From Faecalicoccus pleomorphus DSM 20574 (GTDB lineage Bacteria; Bacillota_I; Bacilli_A; Erysipelotrichales; Erysipelotrichaceae), in NCBI RefSeq assembly GCF_000420345.1, contig NZ_ATUT01000011.1:1-64000 (forward strand): a DNA stretch of 64,000 bases, in the 5' to 3' direction. The notes under the pieces were generated by a model, which was given only the letters and a program-made list of their open reading frames with translations, had not been told where the DNA came from and made no database searches. This document shows positions 8,302 to 17,652 of the stretch, one piece after another (position 1 is the first letter of the stretch; each line of letters opens with the position of its first letter). The position numbers were made by a program, and so were the translations under genes.

Positions 8302-9771
8302 ATGGACAGAAAGGCAGGCCTTCTATGTCCGTTGTTTTCTGTGCCGGGAAATCAGGGCATTGGAGACTTTGGGGCAAAGACATTAAAAATGATCGATTGT
8401 ATCGTGGAAGCTGGATATAAAGTATGGCAGATGTTGCCGTTACAGGTGACAGGATTTACGCATTCACCATATCAGACACTTTCCAGTTTTGCCGGCGATC
8501 CTATCTATATCAACATTGACCGTTTGAGCGAGTGGGGACTTTTGACCCAAAGCTCGGTGATCAATTGTAATAAGTTTAAAAATTTTGTGGATTATCCACA
8601 AGTAAAGGAATTTAAAGAAAAATATTTTGAACGTGCCTACAAAGCCTTTAAGAAAAATATAGATTTGTTTCAAAGTGAATATGATTTGTTCTTGAAAGAA
8701 GCCTTTTGGCTGGATGATTGGGTAACTTACCAATTATTTCATGAACTTCATGAGGGAGCTTCCTGGAATGAATGGGATGAAGAATACCGCAATTTCTCAG
8801 AGGAACATGATATTGATCTGGAAGATTATCAAGACCAGATGGACTATTATCGCTTTTTACAGTTTGTCTTTTATAAACAATTTCAGGAAGTTGTTGACTA
8901 TGCCCATCAAAAAGGATTAGAGATCATGGGAGATATTCCTTTTTATGTCGATTATGACAGTGCCGATGTATGGGGCAATAAGGAGTATTTTTTGTTGGAT
9001 GAAGATGGCAAGCCAGAATTTGTGGCAGGCTGTCCACCGGATTATTTCAGTGAAACAGGGCAGCGATGGGGTATGCCAATCTATGATTTTGAGGCACAGG
9101 AAAAAGATGGTTTTAAATTCTGGTGTGACAGAGTTTGCTGGACCGCTCGATACTTTGACAAAGTACGAATTGATCATTTCCGCGCTTTTGATACATACTG
9201 GAAGATCCCGGCTTCTTGTCCGACGGCAATTGAAGGAGAATGGGTGCTGGGACCGGCCCAAAAGCTTTTGGATGCGATCAAAAAGGCACGTCCAAATGTA
9301 GAATTGATTGCCGAGGATCTGGGCATTATTCGAAAAGAAGTGACCGAACTGGCTGAAGCCAATCATATTCCGGGCATGGAAGTTTTGTTGTTTAAAATGG
9401 AATCCAAGCTATTAAGAAAACCATTGCCAAAGCACAAGGTCGTTTATACCGGAACGCATGATAATGGAACGATCATGGAAGAATATGGAAAATATGATTC
9501 GAATCGCCGCATCAGTTTACGCCGTTTCTTTAAAAAAAGAGGCTATACGGAACGGGCGTTCTATGATATTGTTTGTCATTATGCGCTGGATACAAAAGCA
9601 GATCTTGCGATCTTACCGATTTGGGATATTTGCGGCTATAAAGAAGAAGCTAGAATCAACCTTCCGGGAACGGTCAGTGATCATAATTGGACATGGAAAC
9701 TAAAAGATTTTAAGACATTTCCACAGGAGCTTTTAAAAACAAAGCCATGGATCATCGATGCAGGTCGTTAG
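8302..9771 (+). CDS. malQ: 4-alpha-glucanotransferase (amylomaltase, GH77)
   Basis: A 489-residue cytosolic enzyme that transfers glucan chains between maltooligosaccharides during maltodextrin or glycogen breakdown. GH77 motifs seen: FAGDPIYIN near residue 65, the VAGCPPDYFSETGQRWG loop, the nucleophile region VRIDHFRAFD, the acid/base region LIAEDLG and the THDNGT motif. The length matches bacterial MalQ. The ATG follows a GAAAGGGG ribosome site. iadA follows after 31 bases with no terminator, so the two may share a transcript. No glycogen or maltose transport genes are nearby. Confidence 0.95.
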   Translation: MDRKAGLLCPLFSVPGNQGIGDFGAKTLKMIDCIVEAGYKVWQMLPLQVTGFTHSPYQTLSSFAGDPIYINIDRLSEWGLLTQSSVINCNKFKNFVDYPQVKEFKEKYFERAYKAFKKNIDLFQSEYDLFLKEAFWLDDWVTYQLFHELHEGASWNEWDEEYRNFSEEHDIDLEDYQDQMDYYRFLQFVFYKQFQEVVDYAHQKGLEIMGDIPFYVDYDSADVWGNKEYFLLDEDGKPEFVAGCPPDYFSETGQRWGMPIYDFEAQEKDGFKFWCDRVCWTARYFDKVRIDHFRAFDTYWKIPASCPTAIEGEWVLGPAQKLLDAIKKARPNVELIAEDLGIIRKEVTELAEANHIPGMEVLLFKMESKLLRKPLPKHKVVYTGTHDNGTIMEEYGKYDSNRRISLRRFFKKRGYTERAFYDIVCHYALDTKADLAILPIWDICGYKEEARINLPGTVSDHNWTWKLKDFKTFPQELLKTKPWIIDAGR

Positions 9772-9802
9772 ATCTGTGTCTTTTTTATGAAAGGATGTTC
9801 GT

Positions 9803-10933
9803 ATGTTACAAATTAAAAATGCACATGTATATGCACCACAAGATAAAGGCATTCAGGATGTATGGATCGCCGGTGGAAAAATTGAAGCGGTAAGTAAGAC
9901 TTTACCAATCATAAATGGTATAGATTGTATCGATGCGACCGGTAAAATACTAACGCCCGGACTGATCGATCGTCATCTACATATCACCGGAGGCGGTGGT
10001 GAAGGTGGCTTTTGTACACAGGCACCGGCAGTGACGGCATCCCGTTTGATTTACGGTGGATTAACGACAGTCGTTGGCCTTTTAGGAACCGATGGGATCA
10101 CACGAAGTGTCGAGAATCTAGTTGCCAAGGCAAAGGCCTTAAAAGAACAGGGGATATCTGTCTATTGTATGACAGGTGCTTACGGGTATCCCAGTACTAC
10201 GATTACAGATTCGGTTCAAAAAGATATTGTATTTATTGAAGAAATCATCGGCTGCAAACTGGCCTTATCCGATCATCGATCCAGTCATGTTACATCAGAA
10301 GAATTGATGCATCTGGCAAGTGATGTTCGCGTGGCGGGCATGTTGTCAAAAAAAGCCGGGATTTTGACACTGCATTTAGGCGATGAGAAACAAGGCTTAC
10401 AAATGGTAATGGATATTCTGGATCAAACAGATATTCCTATTAAGACATTTCAGCCGACGCATGTCAATCGTAATCCCGCCTTACTACAACAAGCCATCAG
10501 TTTTGCGAAAAGAGGGGGAACGATCGATATCACTTGCGATTCTACAGAAGGTGTATATCAGGCATTGATGAAAATTAAGGAAGAAGGTGTCTGTATGGAT
10601 CAGGTGACTTTGAGTTCTGATGGCCAGGGCAGCTGGTCAAAATATGATGCCCGGGGAAATCTTTTACAAATCGGCGTATCGGATGTCGATACGATATATA
10701 AACAGATCGTCTATCTGGTTAAACAGAAAAACTGGTCCATGGAGGATGCCTTGGCGTTAGGATGTCGTAATGTTGCCAAAGCATTAGAGCTTTATCCAAA
10801 AAAAGGCGTGATTCAAAAGGGCAGTGATGCCGATCTTCTGTTGTGGGATAAAGATTTAAACTTAGATACAGTAATTGCACAGGGCAATATTTTGATGAAA
10901 AATGGAAAATTATTGACCAAAGAGATGTTTTAG
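9803..10933 (+). CDS. iadA: Isoaspartyl dipeptidase (beta-aspartyl peptidase)
   Basis: A 376-residue amidohydrolase that cleaves isoaspartyl dipeptides left by degradation of damaged proteins. Metal-ligand motifs of the amidohydrolase fold are visible: DRHLHITGGGGEGG, where the usual HxH reads HLH; HLGDEKQG; FQPTHVNRN; and SSDGQGSW with the catalytic Asp. The N-terminal beta-sandwich (ITGPxxx-type LTPGLIDRHLH) and length agree with IadA. AAAGGATG precedes the ATG. It probably belongs to the malQ transcript, without an obvious functional link. Confidence 0.9.
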   Translation: MLQIKNAHVYAPQDKGIQDVWIAGGKIEAVSKTLPIINGIDCIDATGKILTPGLIDRHLHITGGGGEGGFCTQAPAVTASRLIYGGLTTVVGLLGTDGITRSVENLVAKAKALKEQGISVYCMTGAYGYPSTTITDSVQKDIVFIEEIIGCKLALSDHRSSHVTSEELMHLASDVRVAGMLSKKAGILTLHLGDEKQGLQMVMDILDQTDIPIKTFQPTHVNRNPALLQQAISFAKRGGTIDITCDSTEGVYQALMKIKEEGVCMDQVTLSSDGQGSWSKYDARGNLLQIGVSDVDTIYKQIVYLVKQKNWSMEDALALGCRNVAKALELYPKKGVIQKGSDADLLLWDKDLNLDTVIAQGNILMKNGKLLTKEMF

Positions 10934-10962
10934 ATCAATTGTTAGAGAAAACTAATCTTTTT

Positions 10963-10976
10963 GTTGTTCAAACAAC
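10963..10976. promoter_or_regulatory. Palindromic operator GTTGTT-N2-AACAAC, copy 1
   Basis: A 6-bp-arm palindrome in the context TTTTTGTTGTTCAAACAACG lies 56-69 bases before the DUF438 gene. The same palindrome and left flank recur at 13148, upstream of the Crp/Fnr gene and the cupin-hcp pair. The shared site suggests control by that regulator. Confidence 0.65.
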
Positions 10977-11031
10977 GTGATTTATAATCGAGTTCTCCTA
11001 TAATATGAATAAGAATACAAGGAGAATATTT

Positions 11032-12438
11032 ATGGACAAGAAAATTGATTTACAGAAAAGTGTATTTGAAATCTGTACGCAGTATCCGGAAGTGATTGAT
11101 ATTTTATATCAACTGGGATTTACCGAAATTACGAAACAAACAGCCATGCAGACGGCAGGATGTGTCATGACACTTTTAAATGGCGCCAAAATCAAAGGGA
11201 TTGATTTAAAGTTGATTGTCGAAGCTTTACAGAAAGCCGGTTTTGAAGTAGAAGGTTATGTGGATCGTCAGGCTTTATTAAAAAGTTATATCCAACGATT
11301 GAATGAAGGAGAAGACTTAGAAAGTGTACGTGCTGACTTTGTGCACAACTTTAAAGAAGTGGATGCTTCTGAAATCATGCAGGCCGAGCAGGAAATGATC
11401 ATGTCCGGTGTGCCTTACTGGGAAGTGCAGCAGCTTTGTGATGTACATTCCGCTCTGTTTCACGGAGCGACAAGACAGGAAAAAATCGATCAGGCCGAAC
11501 AAGCGGTAGAGGATTCGTTACATCACCAAAAGGCGGATACACTGATTGCCATTCCCGGTCATCCTCTCTCTACGTTTGCCTTAGAAAATGTCTATATTGA
11601 CAAGCTTTTAGAAAAGGCACAGGAACAGATAGAAAATGCCAAAGAAACCCTGGAGTTGTTGAACCAGCTTCGAGATATCTCCATTCACTATGCGAAAAAG
11701 GGAGATCTTTTATATCCATTATTAAAGGTGCGTTATGGTATATCAGGTCCATCAGATGTCATGTGGGGTGTGGATGATGAAATTCGTGATCAGCTTCGCC
11801 GTTTAGCTAAAAATCCAACGATGGATGCGGATTGGAAAGAAACGTATCTAAACACCATTCAAAGAGCGCAGGAGATGATCTATAAAGAAAACAATATTTT
11901 ATTTCCTTTATGTGCCGAAAACTTCACAAAAGATGAATGGGAGCAGATTTATAAAGATTCATTAGGCTATGAACCATGTCTTATGGATACGATCCCGGTT
12001 TGGGAAGAAGCTCGAACAAAACAGGGGGAAATGAAGTTGCAGGATCAGGAAATCATCTTACCGAGTGGGCATATGAATCCAAAACAACTGCAGGCGTTAT
12101 TGAATACGATCCCTATGGAAATTTCCTTTGTCGATGAACAAAATATCAATCGGTATTTTAATGAAGGTTATAAATTGTTTAAACGACCGAATATGGCAAT
12201 CGATCGAGAAGTTTTTTCTTGCCACCCGCCTAAAATTGAACCGATGGTTCGTAAGATCATCGATGATTTCAGAAATGGAAGAAAAGATTCGGTCGATGTA
12301 TGGATGGAAAAGATGGGCAAAACGTTACTGGTACGATATATGGCCATTCGTGATGCGAACGGAGACTATGTTGGAACCGGAGAATTTGTACAGGAAATGG
12401 ATTTTGCCAAAGAACATTTTTTAAAACAGACGAAGTAA
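11032..12438 (+). CDS. DUF1858-DUF438-hemerythrin-PAS protein
   Basis: A 468-residue cytosolic protein with the domain order typical of DUF438 proteins: a DUF1858 segment (~1-65, CTQYPEVIDILYQLGF), DUF438 (~75-140, YIQRLNEGEDLESVR), a hemerythrin-like helical region (~150-310, GHPLSTF, IHYAKKGDLLYP, VMWGVDDEIR) and a C-terminal PAS domain (~345-460, with CHPPKIEP). Such proteins are thought to sense or bind O2/NO or to help in Fe-S repair; the exact activity is not established. ATG 11032 follows AAGGAG; an in-frame ATG at 11005 has no such site. The palindrome at 10963 links it to the hcp regulon. Confidence 0.85.
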   Translation: MDKKIDLQKSVFEICTQYPEVIDILYQLGFTEITKQTAMQTAGCVMTLLNGAKIKGIDLKLIVEALQKAGFEVEGYVDRQALLKSYIQRLNEGEDLESVRADFVHNFKEVDASEIMQAEQEMIMSGVPYWEVQQLCDVHSALFHGATRQEKIDQAEQAVEDSLHHQKADTLIAIPGHPLSTFALENVYIDKLLEKAQEQIENAKETLELLNQLRDISIHYAKKGDLLYPLLKVRYGISGPSDVMWGVDDEIRDQLRRLAKNPTMDADWKETYLNTIQRAQEMIYKENNILFPLCAENFTKDEWEQIYKDSLGYEPCLMDTIPVWEEARTKQGEMKLQDQEIILPSGHMNPKQLQALLNTIPMEISFVDEQNINRYFNEGYKLFKRPNMAIDREVFSCHPPKIEPMVRKIIDDFRNGRKDSVDVWMEKMGKTLLVRYMAIRDANGDYVGTGEFVQEMDFAKEHFLKQTK

Positions 12439-12440
12439 AA

Positions 12441-12469
12441 GAAAAATCTGGTGTCATGCCAGATTTTTT
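12441..12469. terminator. Bidirectional terminator between the DUF438 gene and the Crp/Fnr gene
   Basis: AAAAATCTGG pairs with CCAGATTTTT around TGTCATG. The left side is A-rich and the right side T-rich, so it can end both converging genes; it overlaps the last codons of the minus-strand gene. Confidence 0.75.
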
Positions 12470-13131
12470 TCATCCCAGGAAGTTAAGATAAATTCATTTT
12501 TATGATATTGAAGCAGTCCGTCTTTTTGCATCTTGGAGAGTTCATTGGATAAAGCGCTGCGATCCACACCCAGATAGTCAGCTAACTGCTGGCGGGAAAA
12601 AGGAATATAAAATCGATTGGTTCCATGCTGCAGAGCTTGTTCAGATAAATAAGATACCAGTCTTCCACGAATCGATTTGGGTGCTGTATGCAACATTCGT
12701 TTGGATAAATTCAAATTTTTTTGCGCAGAGATGCGAATCAAATTGTGGATAGCCCGCTGATGGTAAGGACAGGCGTGTTGACAAGTCGTCATAAGTTTGT
12801 ATGTATCGACAAATAAGATATGACTGTCTTGATCAGCTATGACATTAACCAATAATTCTTCCTTACCCATGGCACTATAGGTTTCCGCAAAGATTTGACC
12901 AGGTGCTATATGACTAAAGATTGTACTGTTGCCCCAGTAATCATAGACAACGATATTGACGCCACCGCTTAAAACCAGTCCTAAATCTTTAACTGTTTGT
13001 CCGGCCTGATAGATGGTTTGCCCTTTTTTATATTCTTTTTCATGGGCCCCTAAACATTTCAACATGGCTTCGATCTCATGCTCCCGGATTCCTTGAAATA
13101 ATAGCGTTTTGGATAAGAAAGCTGTATTCAT
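12454..13131 (-). CDS. Crp/Fnr-family regulator, probably of hcp (HcpR-like)
   Basis: A 225-residue regulator with an N-terminal cyclic-nucleotide-type sensor barrel (~10-120) and a C-terminal winged helix with the Crp helix-turn-helix RQQLADYLGVDRSALSNELSKM. The N-terminal Fnr Fe-S cysteine cluster is absent; one mid-protein CQHAC pair exists. It diverges from cupin-hcp, and a GTTGTT-N2-AACAAC palindrome lies between them. In other anaerobes a Crp/Fnr protein next to hcp (HcpR) controls nitrosative-stress genes, which I infer here. ATG 13131 lies 9 bases after AAAGG; ATG 13140 abuts it. Confidence 0.85.
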   Translation of the reverse strand: MNTAFLSKTLLFQGIREHEIEAMLKCLGAHEKEYKKGQTIYQAGQTVKDLGLVLSGGVNIVVYDYWGNSTIFSHIAPGQIFAETYSAMGKEELLVNVIADQDSHILFVDTYKLMTTCQHACPYHQRAIHNLIRISAQKNLNLSKRMLHTAPKSIRGRLVSYLSEQALQHGTNRFYIPFSRQQLADYLGVDRSALSNELSKMQKDGLLQYHKNEFILTSWDEKNLA

Positions 13132-13147
13132 AAAAATCATCCTTTTT

Positions 13148-13161
13148 GTTGTTAAAACAAC
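13148..13161. promoter_or_regulatory. Palindromic operator GTTGTT-N2-AACAAC, copy 2
   Basis: The second copy of the palindrome, also preceded by TTTTT, lies 17-30 bases upstream of the Crp/Fnr start and 56 bases upstream of the cupin start. Its position suits autoregulation plus control of cupin-hcp. Confidence 0.7.
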
Positions 13162-13216
13162 ATATTATTTTGTTTTATTGTAGTACTCTGTTTTCAGTAA
13201 GACAAGGAGGATGCCT

Positions 13217-13549
13217 ATGGAAAGTCTTTTAAAGAATATTGAAAAATCACAGGTGCTTCGTTTGAAAGAAGAATTAGCCTACCAACAAGGCCAAATCATT
13301 TCGAAAACATTGGTGCAGAATGATGCGATAAGTATCACACTGTTTTCTTTTTCTAAAGGAGAAGAGATCAGTACTCATGAATCGAAGGGCGATGCGTTTG
13401 TAACCGGTTTAGATGGTGTCGGTCTTATCACAATCGATGGAAAAGACTATGAATTGAAGGAAGGCGAATCCATCGTCATGCCGGCTTGTCATCCTCATGC
13501 GGTGCTTGCCAAAGAGAACTTCAAGATGATGTTAGTGGTTGTATTTTAG
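13217..13549 (+). CDS. Small cupin-domain protein
   Basis: A 110-residue single cupin barrel. The first cupin motif is partly visible (FSKGEEISTHESKGDAFVTGLDG) and the second as GESIVMPACHPHAVLA, with His residues that could bind a metal. Its function is not known; in many anaerobes a cupin of this size accompanies hcp. ATG 13217 is 6 bases after AAGGAGG; an in-frame ATG at 13211 abuts the site and is unlikely. hcp follows after 15 bases, so the two form an operon under the palindrome at 13148. Confidence 0.85.
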   Translation: MESLLKNIEKSQVLRLKEELAYQQGQIISKTLVQNDAISITLFSFSKGEEISTHESKGDAFVTGLDGVGLITIDGKDYELKEGESIVMPACHPHAVLAKENFKMMLVVVF

Positions 13550-13564
13550 AAAAGAGGAATAAAA

Positions 13565-15133
13565 ATGGAAAATCAAATGTTTTGTTTTCAATGTGAACAG
13601 ACAGCCGGATGTACCGGTTGTATGGCACAAGCCGGTGTTTGCGGAAAACCCGCAGCCGTTGCCCGTCTGCAAGATCAACTGACTGGAGCCCTGATCAGTT
13701 TTGCCGATGCCCTAAAAGGCAAAGAGAATGTAGAAGATACGGTTAGAAAATTGTTTGTCGATTGTTTATTCACAACTGTCACCAATGTCAACTTTAATGA
13801 AGAGACAGTGCAGGCTTTGATCGATCAGGTGCACGCCCAGGAACAGGCAACTTTATCAGAGGTTCCTGTGGATTATGATATGAATCAAATCTGGAATGAT
13901 AATGAAGATGTTCGTTCTTTAAAATCGTTGATCTTATTTGGACTTCGAGGCATGGCAGCCTATGCCTATCATGCCCGTGTGTTAGGGTATACCGATTCCG
14001 GTGTGGATATGTATTTTATTGAAGGCCTTCGCGCCATCAAAGAAAATAACAGTATGGAATCCTTATTGCCATATGTGATGAAAGTAGGCGAACACAACTA
14101 TACGTGCATGGCTTTGTTGGATCAGGCCAATACCGAAACCTACGGAACACCGGAGCCGACCGTAGTACCATTGATGGTTGAAAAAGGACCGTTTATCGTA
14201 GTATCCGGACACGATCTATATGATTTAAAACAACTTTTGGAACAGACAAAAGATAAAGGGATCAATATTTATACACATGGAGAAATGCTTCCGGCGCATG
14301 GTTATCCTGAATTAAAGAAATATCCGCATTTAAAAGGAAATTTCGGAACCGCCTGGCAGAATCAACAGAAAGAATTTATGGACATTCCGGCACCGGTATT
14401 GTTCACCACAAACTGTCTGATGCCGCCACGTGCCAACTATAAAGACCGTATTTTTACCACAGAGCTTGTTTCATTCCCGGAATTAGTGCATATTGGAGAA
14501 GATAAAGACTTTACACCGGTGATCGAAAAAGCTTTGGAATTAGGCGGTTATGAAAAAGATACACAATTTACCGGTATCAATGGCGGTACGACAGTCACCA
14601 CAGGATTTGGCCATGGAACGGTATTAGGTGTGGCCGATCAAGTTGTACAGGCGGTTAAAGAAGGAAAAATTTCTCGTTTCTTCTTAGTTGGTGGTTGTGA
14701 TGGTGCAAAACCGGGAAGAAATTACTATACACAGATCGTAGAACAGGCACCTAAAGACAGTGTGATCCTTACATTGGCTTGCGGTAAATATCGTTTTAAC
14801 GATTTAGACTTAGGAACCGTTGCCGGATTGCCAAGATTGATGGATATGGGACAATGTAACGACTCTTACAGCGCCGTACAAGTGGCCCTGGCTTTGGCCA
14901 AAGCCTTTAACTGCAGTGTTAATGAATTGCCGCTTTCCATTATCTTATCGTGGTATGAACAAAAAGCAGTTTGCGTATTGTTGACCCTTCTTTATCTGGG
15001 TATCGAAAATATCAAGCTGGGACCAACCTTACCGGCCTTTGTATCACCGAATGTATTAAACTATCTGGTAGAAAACTATCATATTGCACCAATTACTACG
15101 GTGCAGGATGATCTACAAGGTATCGTGGGATAG
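13565..15133 (+). CDS. hcp: Hybrid cluster protein (hydroxylamine reductase)
   Basis: A 522-residue Fe-S enzyme that reduces hydroxylamine in vitro and is thought to remove NO in vivo. The N-terminal cluster cysteines are Cys7, Cys10, Cys19 and Cys26 (C-x2-C-x8-C-x6-C), with an extra Cys16 between. Hybrid-cluster ligand regions are visible: GHDL, HGEMLPAHGYPEL, NCLMPP, VGGCDGAKPGRNYYT, LACGKYRFN and MGQCND. It lies in an operon with the cupin and is probably induced through the Crp/Fnr regulator. No hcr reductase is present; electrons may come from a ferredoxin or flavodoxin. Confidence 0.95.
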   Translation: MENQMFCFQCEQTAGCTGCMAQAGVCGKPAAVARLQDQLTGALISFADALKGKENVEDTVRKLFVDCLFTTVTNVNFNEETVQALIDQVHAQEQATLSEVPVDYDMNQIWNDNEDVRSLKSLILFGLRGMAAYAYHARVLGYTDSGVDMYFIEGLRAIKENNSMESLLPYVMKVGEHNYTCMALLDQANTETYGTPEPTVVPLMVEKGPFIVVSGHDLYDLKQLLEQTKDKGINIYTHGEMLPAHGYPELKKYPHLKGNFGTAWQNQQKEFMDIPAPVLFTTNCLMPPRANYKDRIFTTELVSFPELVHIGEDKDFTPVIEKALELGGYEKDTQFTGINGGTTVTTGFGHGTVLGVADQVVQAVKEGKISRFFLVGGCDGAKPGRNYYTQIVEQAPKDSVILTLACGKYRFNDLDLGTVAGLPRLMDMGQCNDSYSAVQVALALAKAFNCSVNELPLSIILSWYEQKAVCVLLTLLYLGIENIKLGPTLPAFVSPNVLNYLVENYHIAPITTVQDDLQGIVG

Positions 15134-15141
15134 AGGAGAAC

Positions 15142-15191
15142 AAGATCTATCTTTTCTTATGAATGATTGAAGAAAGGGTAGATCTTTTTTT
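15142..15191 (+). terminator. Terminator of the cupin-hcp operon
   Basis: AAGATCTA pairs with TAGATCTT, extended by TTTTC/GAAAG inside, and is followed by a run of T. Confidence 0.7.
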
Positions 15192-15246
15192 ATGGAAAGG
15201 AATTTTTTGATAACGAGGTGCTTTTTGAAGCACTCGAATTTGATTG

Positions 15247-15267
15247 TGCTATAATAAAAACACTATG
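15247..15267 (+). promoter_or_regulatory. Extended -10 promoter directly before rarA (probable leaderless start)
   Basis: TGC-TATAAT (TATAAT at 15250-15255) lies 9 bases before the ATG at 15265. The expected transcription start is at or within about 3 bases of the ATG, and there is no ribosome site in the gap. Confidence 0.6.
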
Positions 15268-16611
15268 GAACAAGAAGGTTTATTACAGGCAGAAGATATC
15301 CGTCCTTTGGCCGATCGAATGCGTCCGGAATCTTTAGAGGAATATGTAGGACAAAAACAACTGGTTGCCAAAGGAAATCTATTATGGAGAATGATCGAAA
15401 ATGACAAAGTGACTTCTATGATCTTTTGGGGACCGCCCGGTGTAGGAAAGACAACACTGGCCAGAATCATCGCCCATCAGACGAAGAGTTATTTTGTCGA
15501 TTTCAGTGCGGTCACATCCGGAATCAAAGAAATCAAAGAAGTGATGAAACAGGCTGATTTACGGAAGAATTTAGGCCAGAATACGATTTTGTTCGTAGAT
15601 GAAATTCATCGCTTCAACAAGGCGCAGCAGGATGCGTTTTTACCGTATGTGGAAAAAGGCAGTATTATCCTTATTGGAGCAACCACGGAAAATCCAAGCT
15701 TTGAGGTCAACAGCGCCTTATTGTCAAGGTGTAAGGTCTTTGTGTTGAATTTTTTAGAAAAGGAAGATTTGATCGATCTGGTTCATCGTGCCTTAACTTC
15801 CCCGAAAGGGTTGGCAAATTTAGATATCGAGATCGATGATGAGGCAGTTGATGCGATTGCTTCCTTTGCCGGAGGAGATGCCAGAATTTGTTTAAATACG
15901 CTGGAAATGGTCGTAAATAACTCACCCAGCGATATTGAGGGCATCCATGTGTCGAAGGAAATTCTTCAACAGTGCCTGCAAAGAAAAACATTATTATATG
16001 ATAAACATGGGGAAGAGCATTATAATGTGATTTCCGCTCTTCATAAAAGTGTGCGCAACAGCGATGTGGATGCGGCTTTGTACTGGCTGGCGCGTATGTT
16101 GGAAGCCGGGGAAGATCCGCTTTATGTCGCAAGGCGTCTGGTGCGTATGGCCAGTGAAGATATCGGTATGGCTGATTCCAGGGCTTTGGAGATTACTGTA
16201 GCGGCGTATCATGCGGCACATTTTTTGGGAATGCCGGAATGCAATGTGCATTTAGCGCATGCGGTCGTGTATTTAGCTTTAGCACCGAAGTCCAATGCTT
16301 TGGAGGTAGCCTACAACACCGTTAAAGTGGATGCGATCAAAACCTTAGATCAGCCGGTTCCTTTACACATTCGCAATGCGCCAACTCGACTCATGAAAGA
16401 TTTGGGCTATAGTGATGGCTATGAATACAGTCATGATTATGCGTTTCATATGACAGATATGACCTGTCTTCCGGATGCCTTGATCGGTAAGGAATACTAT
16501 CATCCCAGTAATCAGGGCTCTGAGGTCAAAGTGCAGAAACGATTGGCCCAAATCAAGGCCATTAAAGCCAATTATCATAAAATCAGACAACAGAAAGGAA
16601 CAAAAAAATGA
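15265..16611 (+). CDS. rarA: Replication-associated recombination protein A (MgsA/RarA AAA+ ATPase)
   Basis: A 448-residue AAA+ ATPase related to clamp loaders, acting at stalled forks. Features: start motif [18 protein letters not shown], Walker [10 protein letters not shown], Walker [17 protein letters not shown], sensor 1 [10 protein letters not shown] and the C-terminal tetramerisation part with PSNQGSE. ATG 15265 begins the conserved part; an upstream in-frame TTG at 15244 lies within the promoter. No ribosome site precedes it. It is the first gene of a run with tsaE, tsaB, rimI and tsaD, overlapping tsaE by 4 bases. Confidence 0.94.
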   Translation: MEQEGLLQAEDIRPLADRMRPESLEEYVGQKQLVAKGNLLWRMIENDKVTSMIFWGPPGVGKTTLARIIAHQTKSYFVDFSAVTSGIKEIKEVMKQADLRKNLGQNTILFVDEIHRFNKAQQDAFLPYVEKGSIILIGATTENPSFEVNSALLSRCKVFVLNFLEKEDLIDLVHRALTSPKGLANLDIEIDDEAVDAIASFAGGDARICLNTLEMVVNNSPSDIEGIHVSKEILQQCLQRKTLLYDKHGEEHYNVISALHKSVRNSDVDAALYWLARMLEAGEDPLYVARRLVRMASEDIGMADSRALEITVAAYHAAHFLGMPECNVHLAHAVVYLALAPKSNALEVAYNTVKVDAIKTLDQPVPLHIRNAPTRLMKDLGYSDGYEYSHDYAFHMTDMTCLPDALIGKEYYHPSNQGSEVKVQKRLAQIKAIKANYHKIRQQKGTKK

Positions 16612-17060
16612 GAATAGAAATTCATTCGATAGAAGAAACACAAGCTTTGGCGCAAGCTATCGCCAGGCTGTGTCAGAATAAACATGTGGTGATCACGCTG
16701 GATGGTGATCTGGGAGCCGGTAAAACAACCTGGACCAAGGCCTTTGGAAAAGCGTTAGGGGTGACAAGTACAATCAATTCCCCTACGTTTACGATCTTAA
16801 AATCTTATACACAGGGCAATGGGCAGCCTTTACATCATATTGATGCCTATCGTCTGGAAGGAGCCAGTCAGGATCTTGGATTTGAAGATTGTTTTGATGA
16901 AGGAATTACCGTCGTCGAATGGTCACAGTTTATTCAAGACCAGTTGCCGGAAGACAGACTTTCTCTTTCTTTTGAAGAAGGAATCGATGAAAACAGAGTG
17001 ATCACTATGGAAGCCAAGGGAGATGTTTCCAAGTCGATCCTGGAGGGATATCATGATTAG
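16608..17060 (+). CDS. tsaE: tRNA threonylcarbamoyladenosine biosynthesis ATPase TsaE
   Basis: A 150-residue P-loop ATPase required with TsaB and TsaD for the t6A37 modification of ANN-decoding tRNAs. Walker A is GDLGAGKTTWTK; the family motifs SPTF and HIDAYRLEG are present, and FEDCFDEGITVVEWSQ is the TsaE Walker B region. The ATG overlaps the rarA stop (ATGA), implying translational coupling. Length is typical. Confidence 0.94.
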   Translation: MRIEIHSIEETQALAQAIARLCQNKHVVITLDGDLGAGKTTWTKAFGKALGVTSTINSPTFTILKSYTQGNGQPLHHIDAYRLEGASQDLGFEDCFDEGITVVEWSQFIQDQLPEDRLSLSFEEGIDENRVITMEAKGDVSKSILEGYHD

Positions 17061-17652
17061 TTTATGTATGGACAGTGCGTATAAGCAGCTGGTTTTAGGG
17101 CTTTATAAAGACAAAGAGCTGTTGGCCGGTATTAGCTTAGAAGCCTTTAAGAAACAAAGTGAAACGATTTTTGTGGAGCTGAATCGGCTTTTAAAGGAAA
17201 CAAATTTAGACTATAAAGATATTGATCGTGTCATCATTACAAAAGGACCGGGTTCTTATACCGGCATTCGTATTGCGATGACCATTGCCAAAGTGCTGTG
17301 TTCACAGATGCACAAAGAATTATATACGGTCTCAACGATGCAGTTGTATGCCGGTATCGAAAAACAGGCCAATGTGATTTTGGATGCCCGCAGTCAAAGA
17401 GCCTATGTGGCACACGTGGAAGATGGACAAATTCAGGGAAATACACAGATCCTGACACTGGATGAAGTCAAAGAATTTATCGAAACAAATACGGGAATCG
17501 TATTGGGCGATGCGGATTTGATTGGACAGGATGTACAGAAAGTGGATTTCTTAAAGAATTTCATCGAACTGGAACCCTACTATGAAAAAGTAGAAAACAT
17601 TCACGCCCTGGTTCCGGACTATTTAAAAGAAAGTGATTCCTACAAAGTATGA
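17053..17652 (+). CDS. tsaB: tRNA threonylcarbamoyladenosine biosynthesis protein TsaB
   Basis: A 199-residue ASKHA-fold protein, the non-catalytic partner that dimerises with TsaD. The family signature TKGPGSYTGIRIAMTIAK is present, as is an N-terminal MDSAYKQLVLGLY strand where homologues have DTSxxxxxVAL. The start at 17053 follows GGAGG and overlaps tsaE by 8 bases; an in-frame ATG at 17023 would extend it needlessly into tsaE. The C-terminus ends VPDYLKES, where homologues carry a similar PxYLR-like end. Confidence 0.92.
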   Translation: MISLCMDSAYKQLVLGLYKDKELLAGISLEAFKKQSETIFVELNRLLKETNLDYKDIDRVIITKGPGSYTGIRIAMTIAKVLCSQMHKELYTVSTMQLYAGIEKQANVILDARSQRAYVAHVEDGQIQGNTQILTLDEVKEFIETNTGIVLGDADLIGQDVQKVDFLKNFIELEPYYEKVENIHALVPDYLKESDSYKV

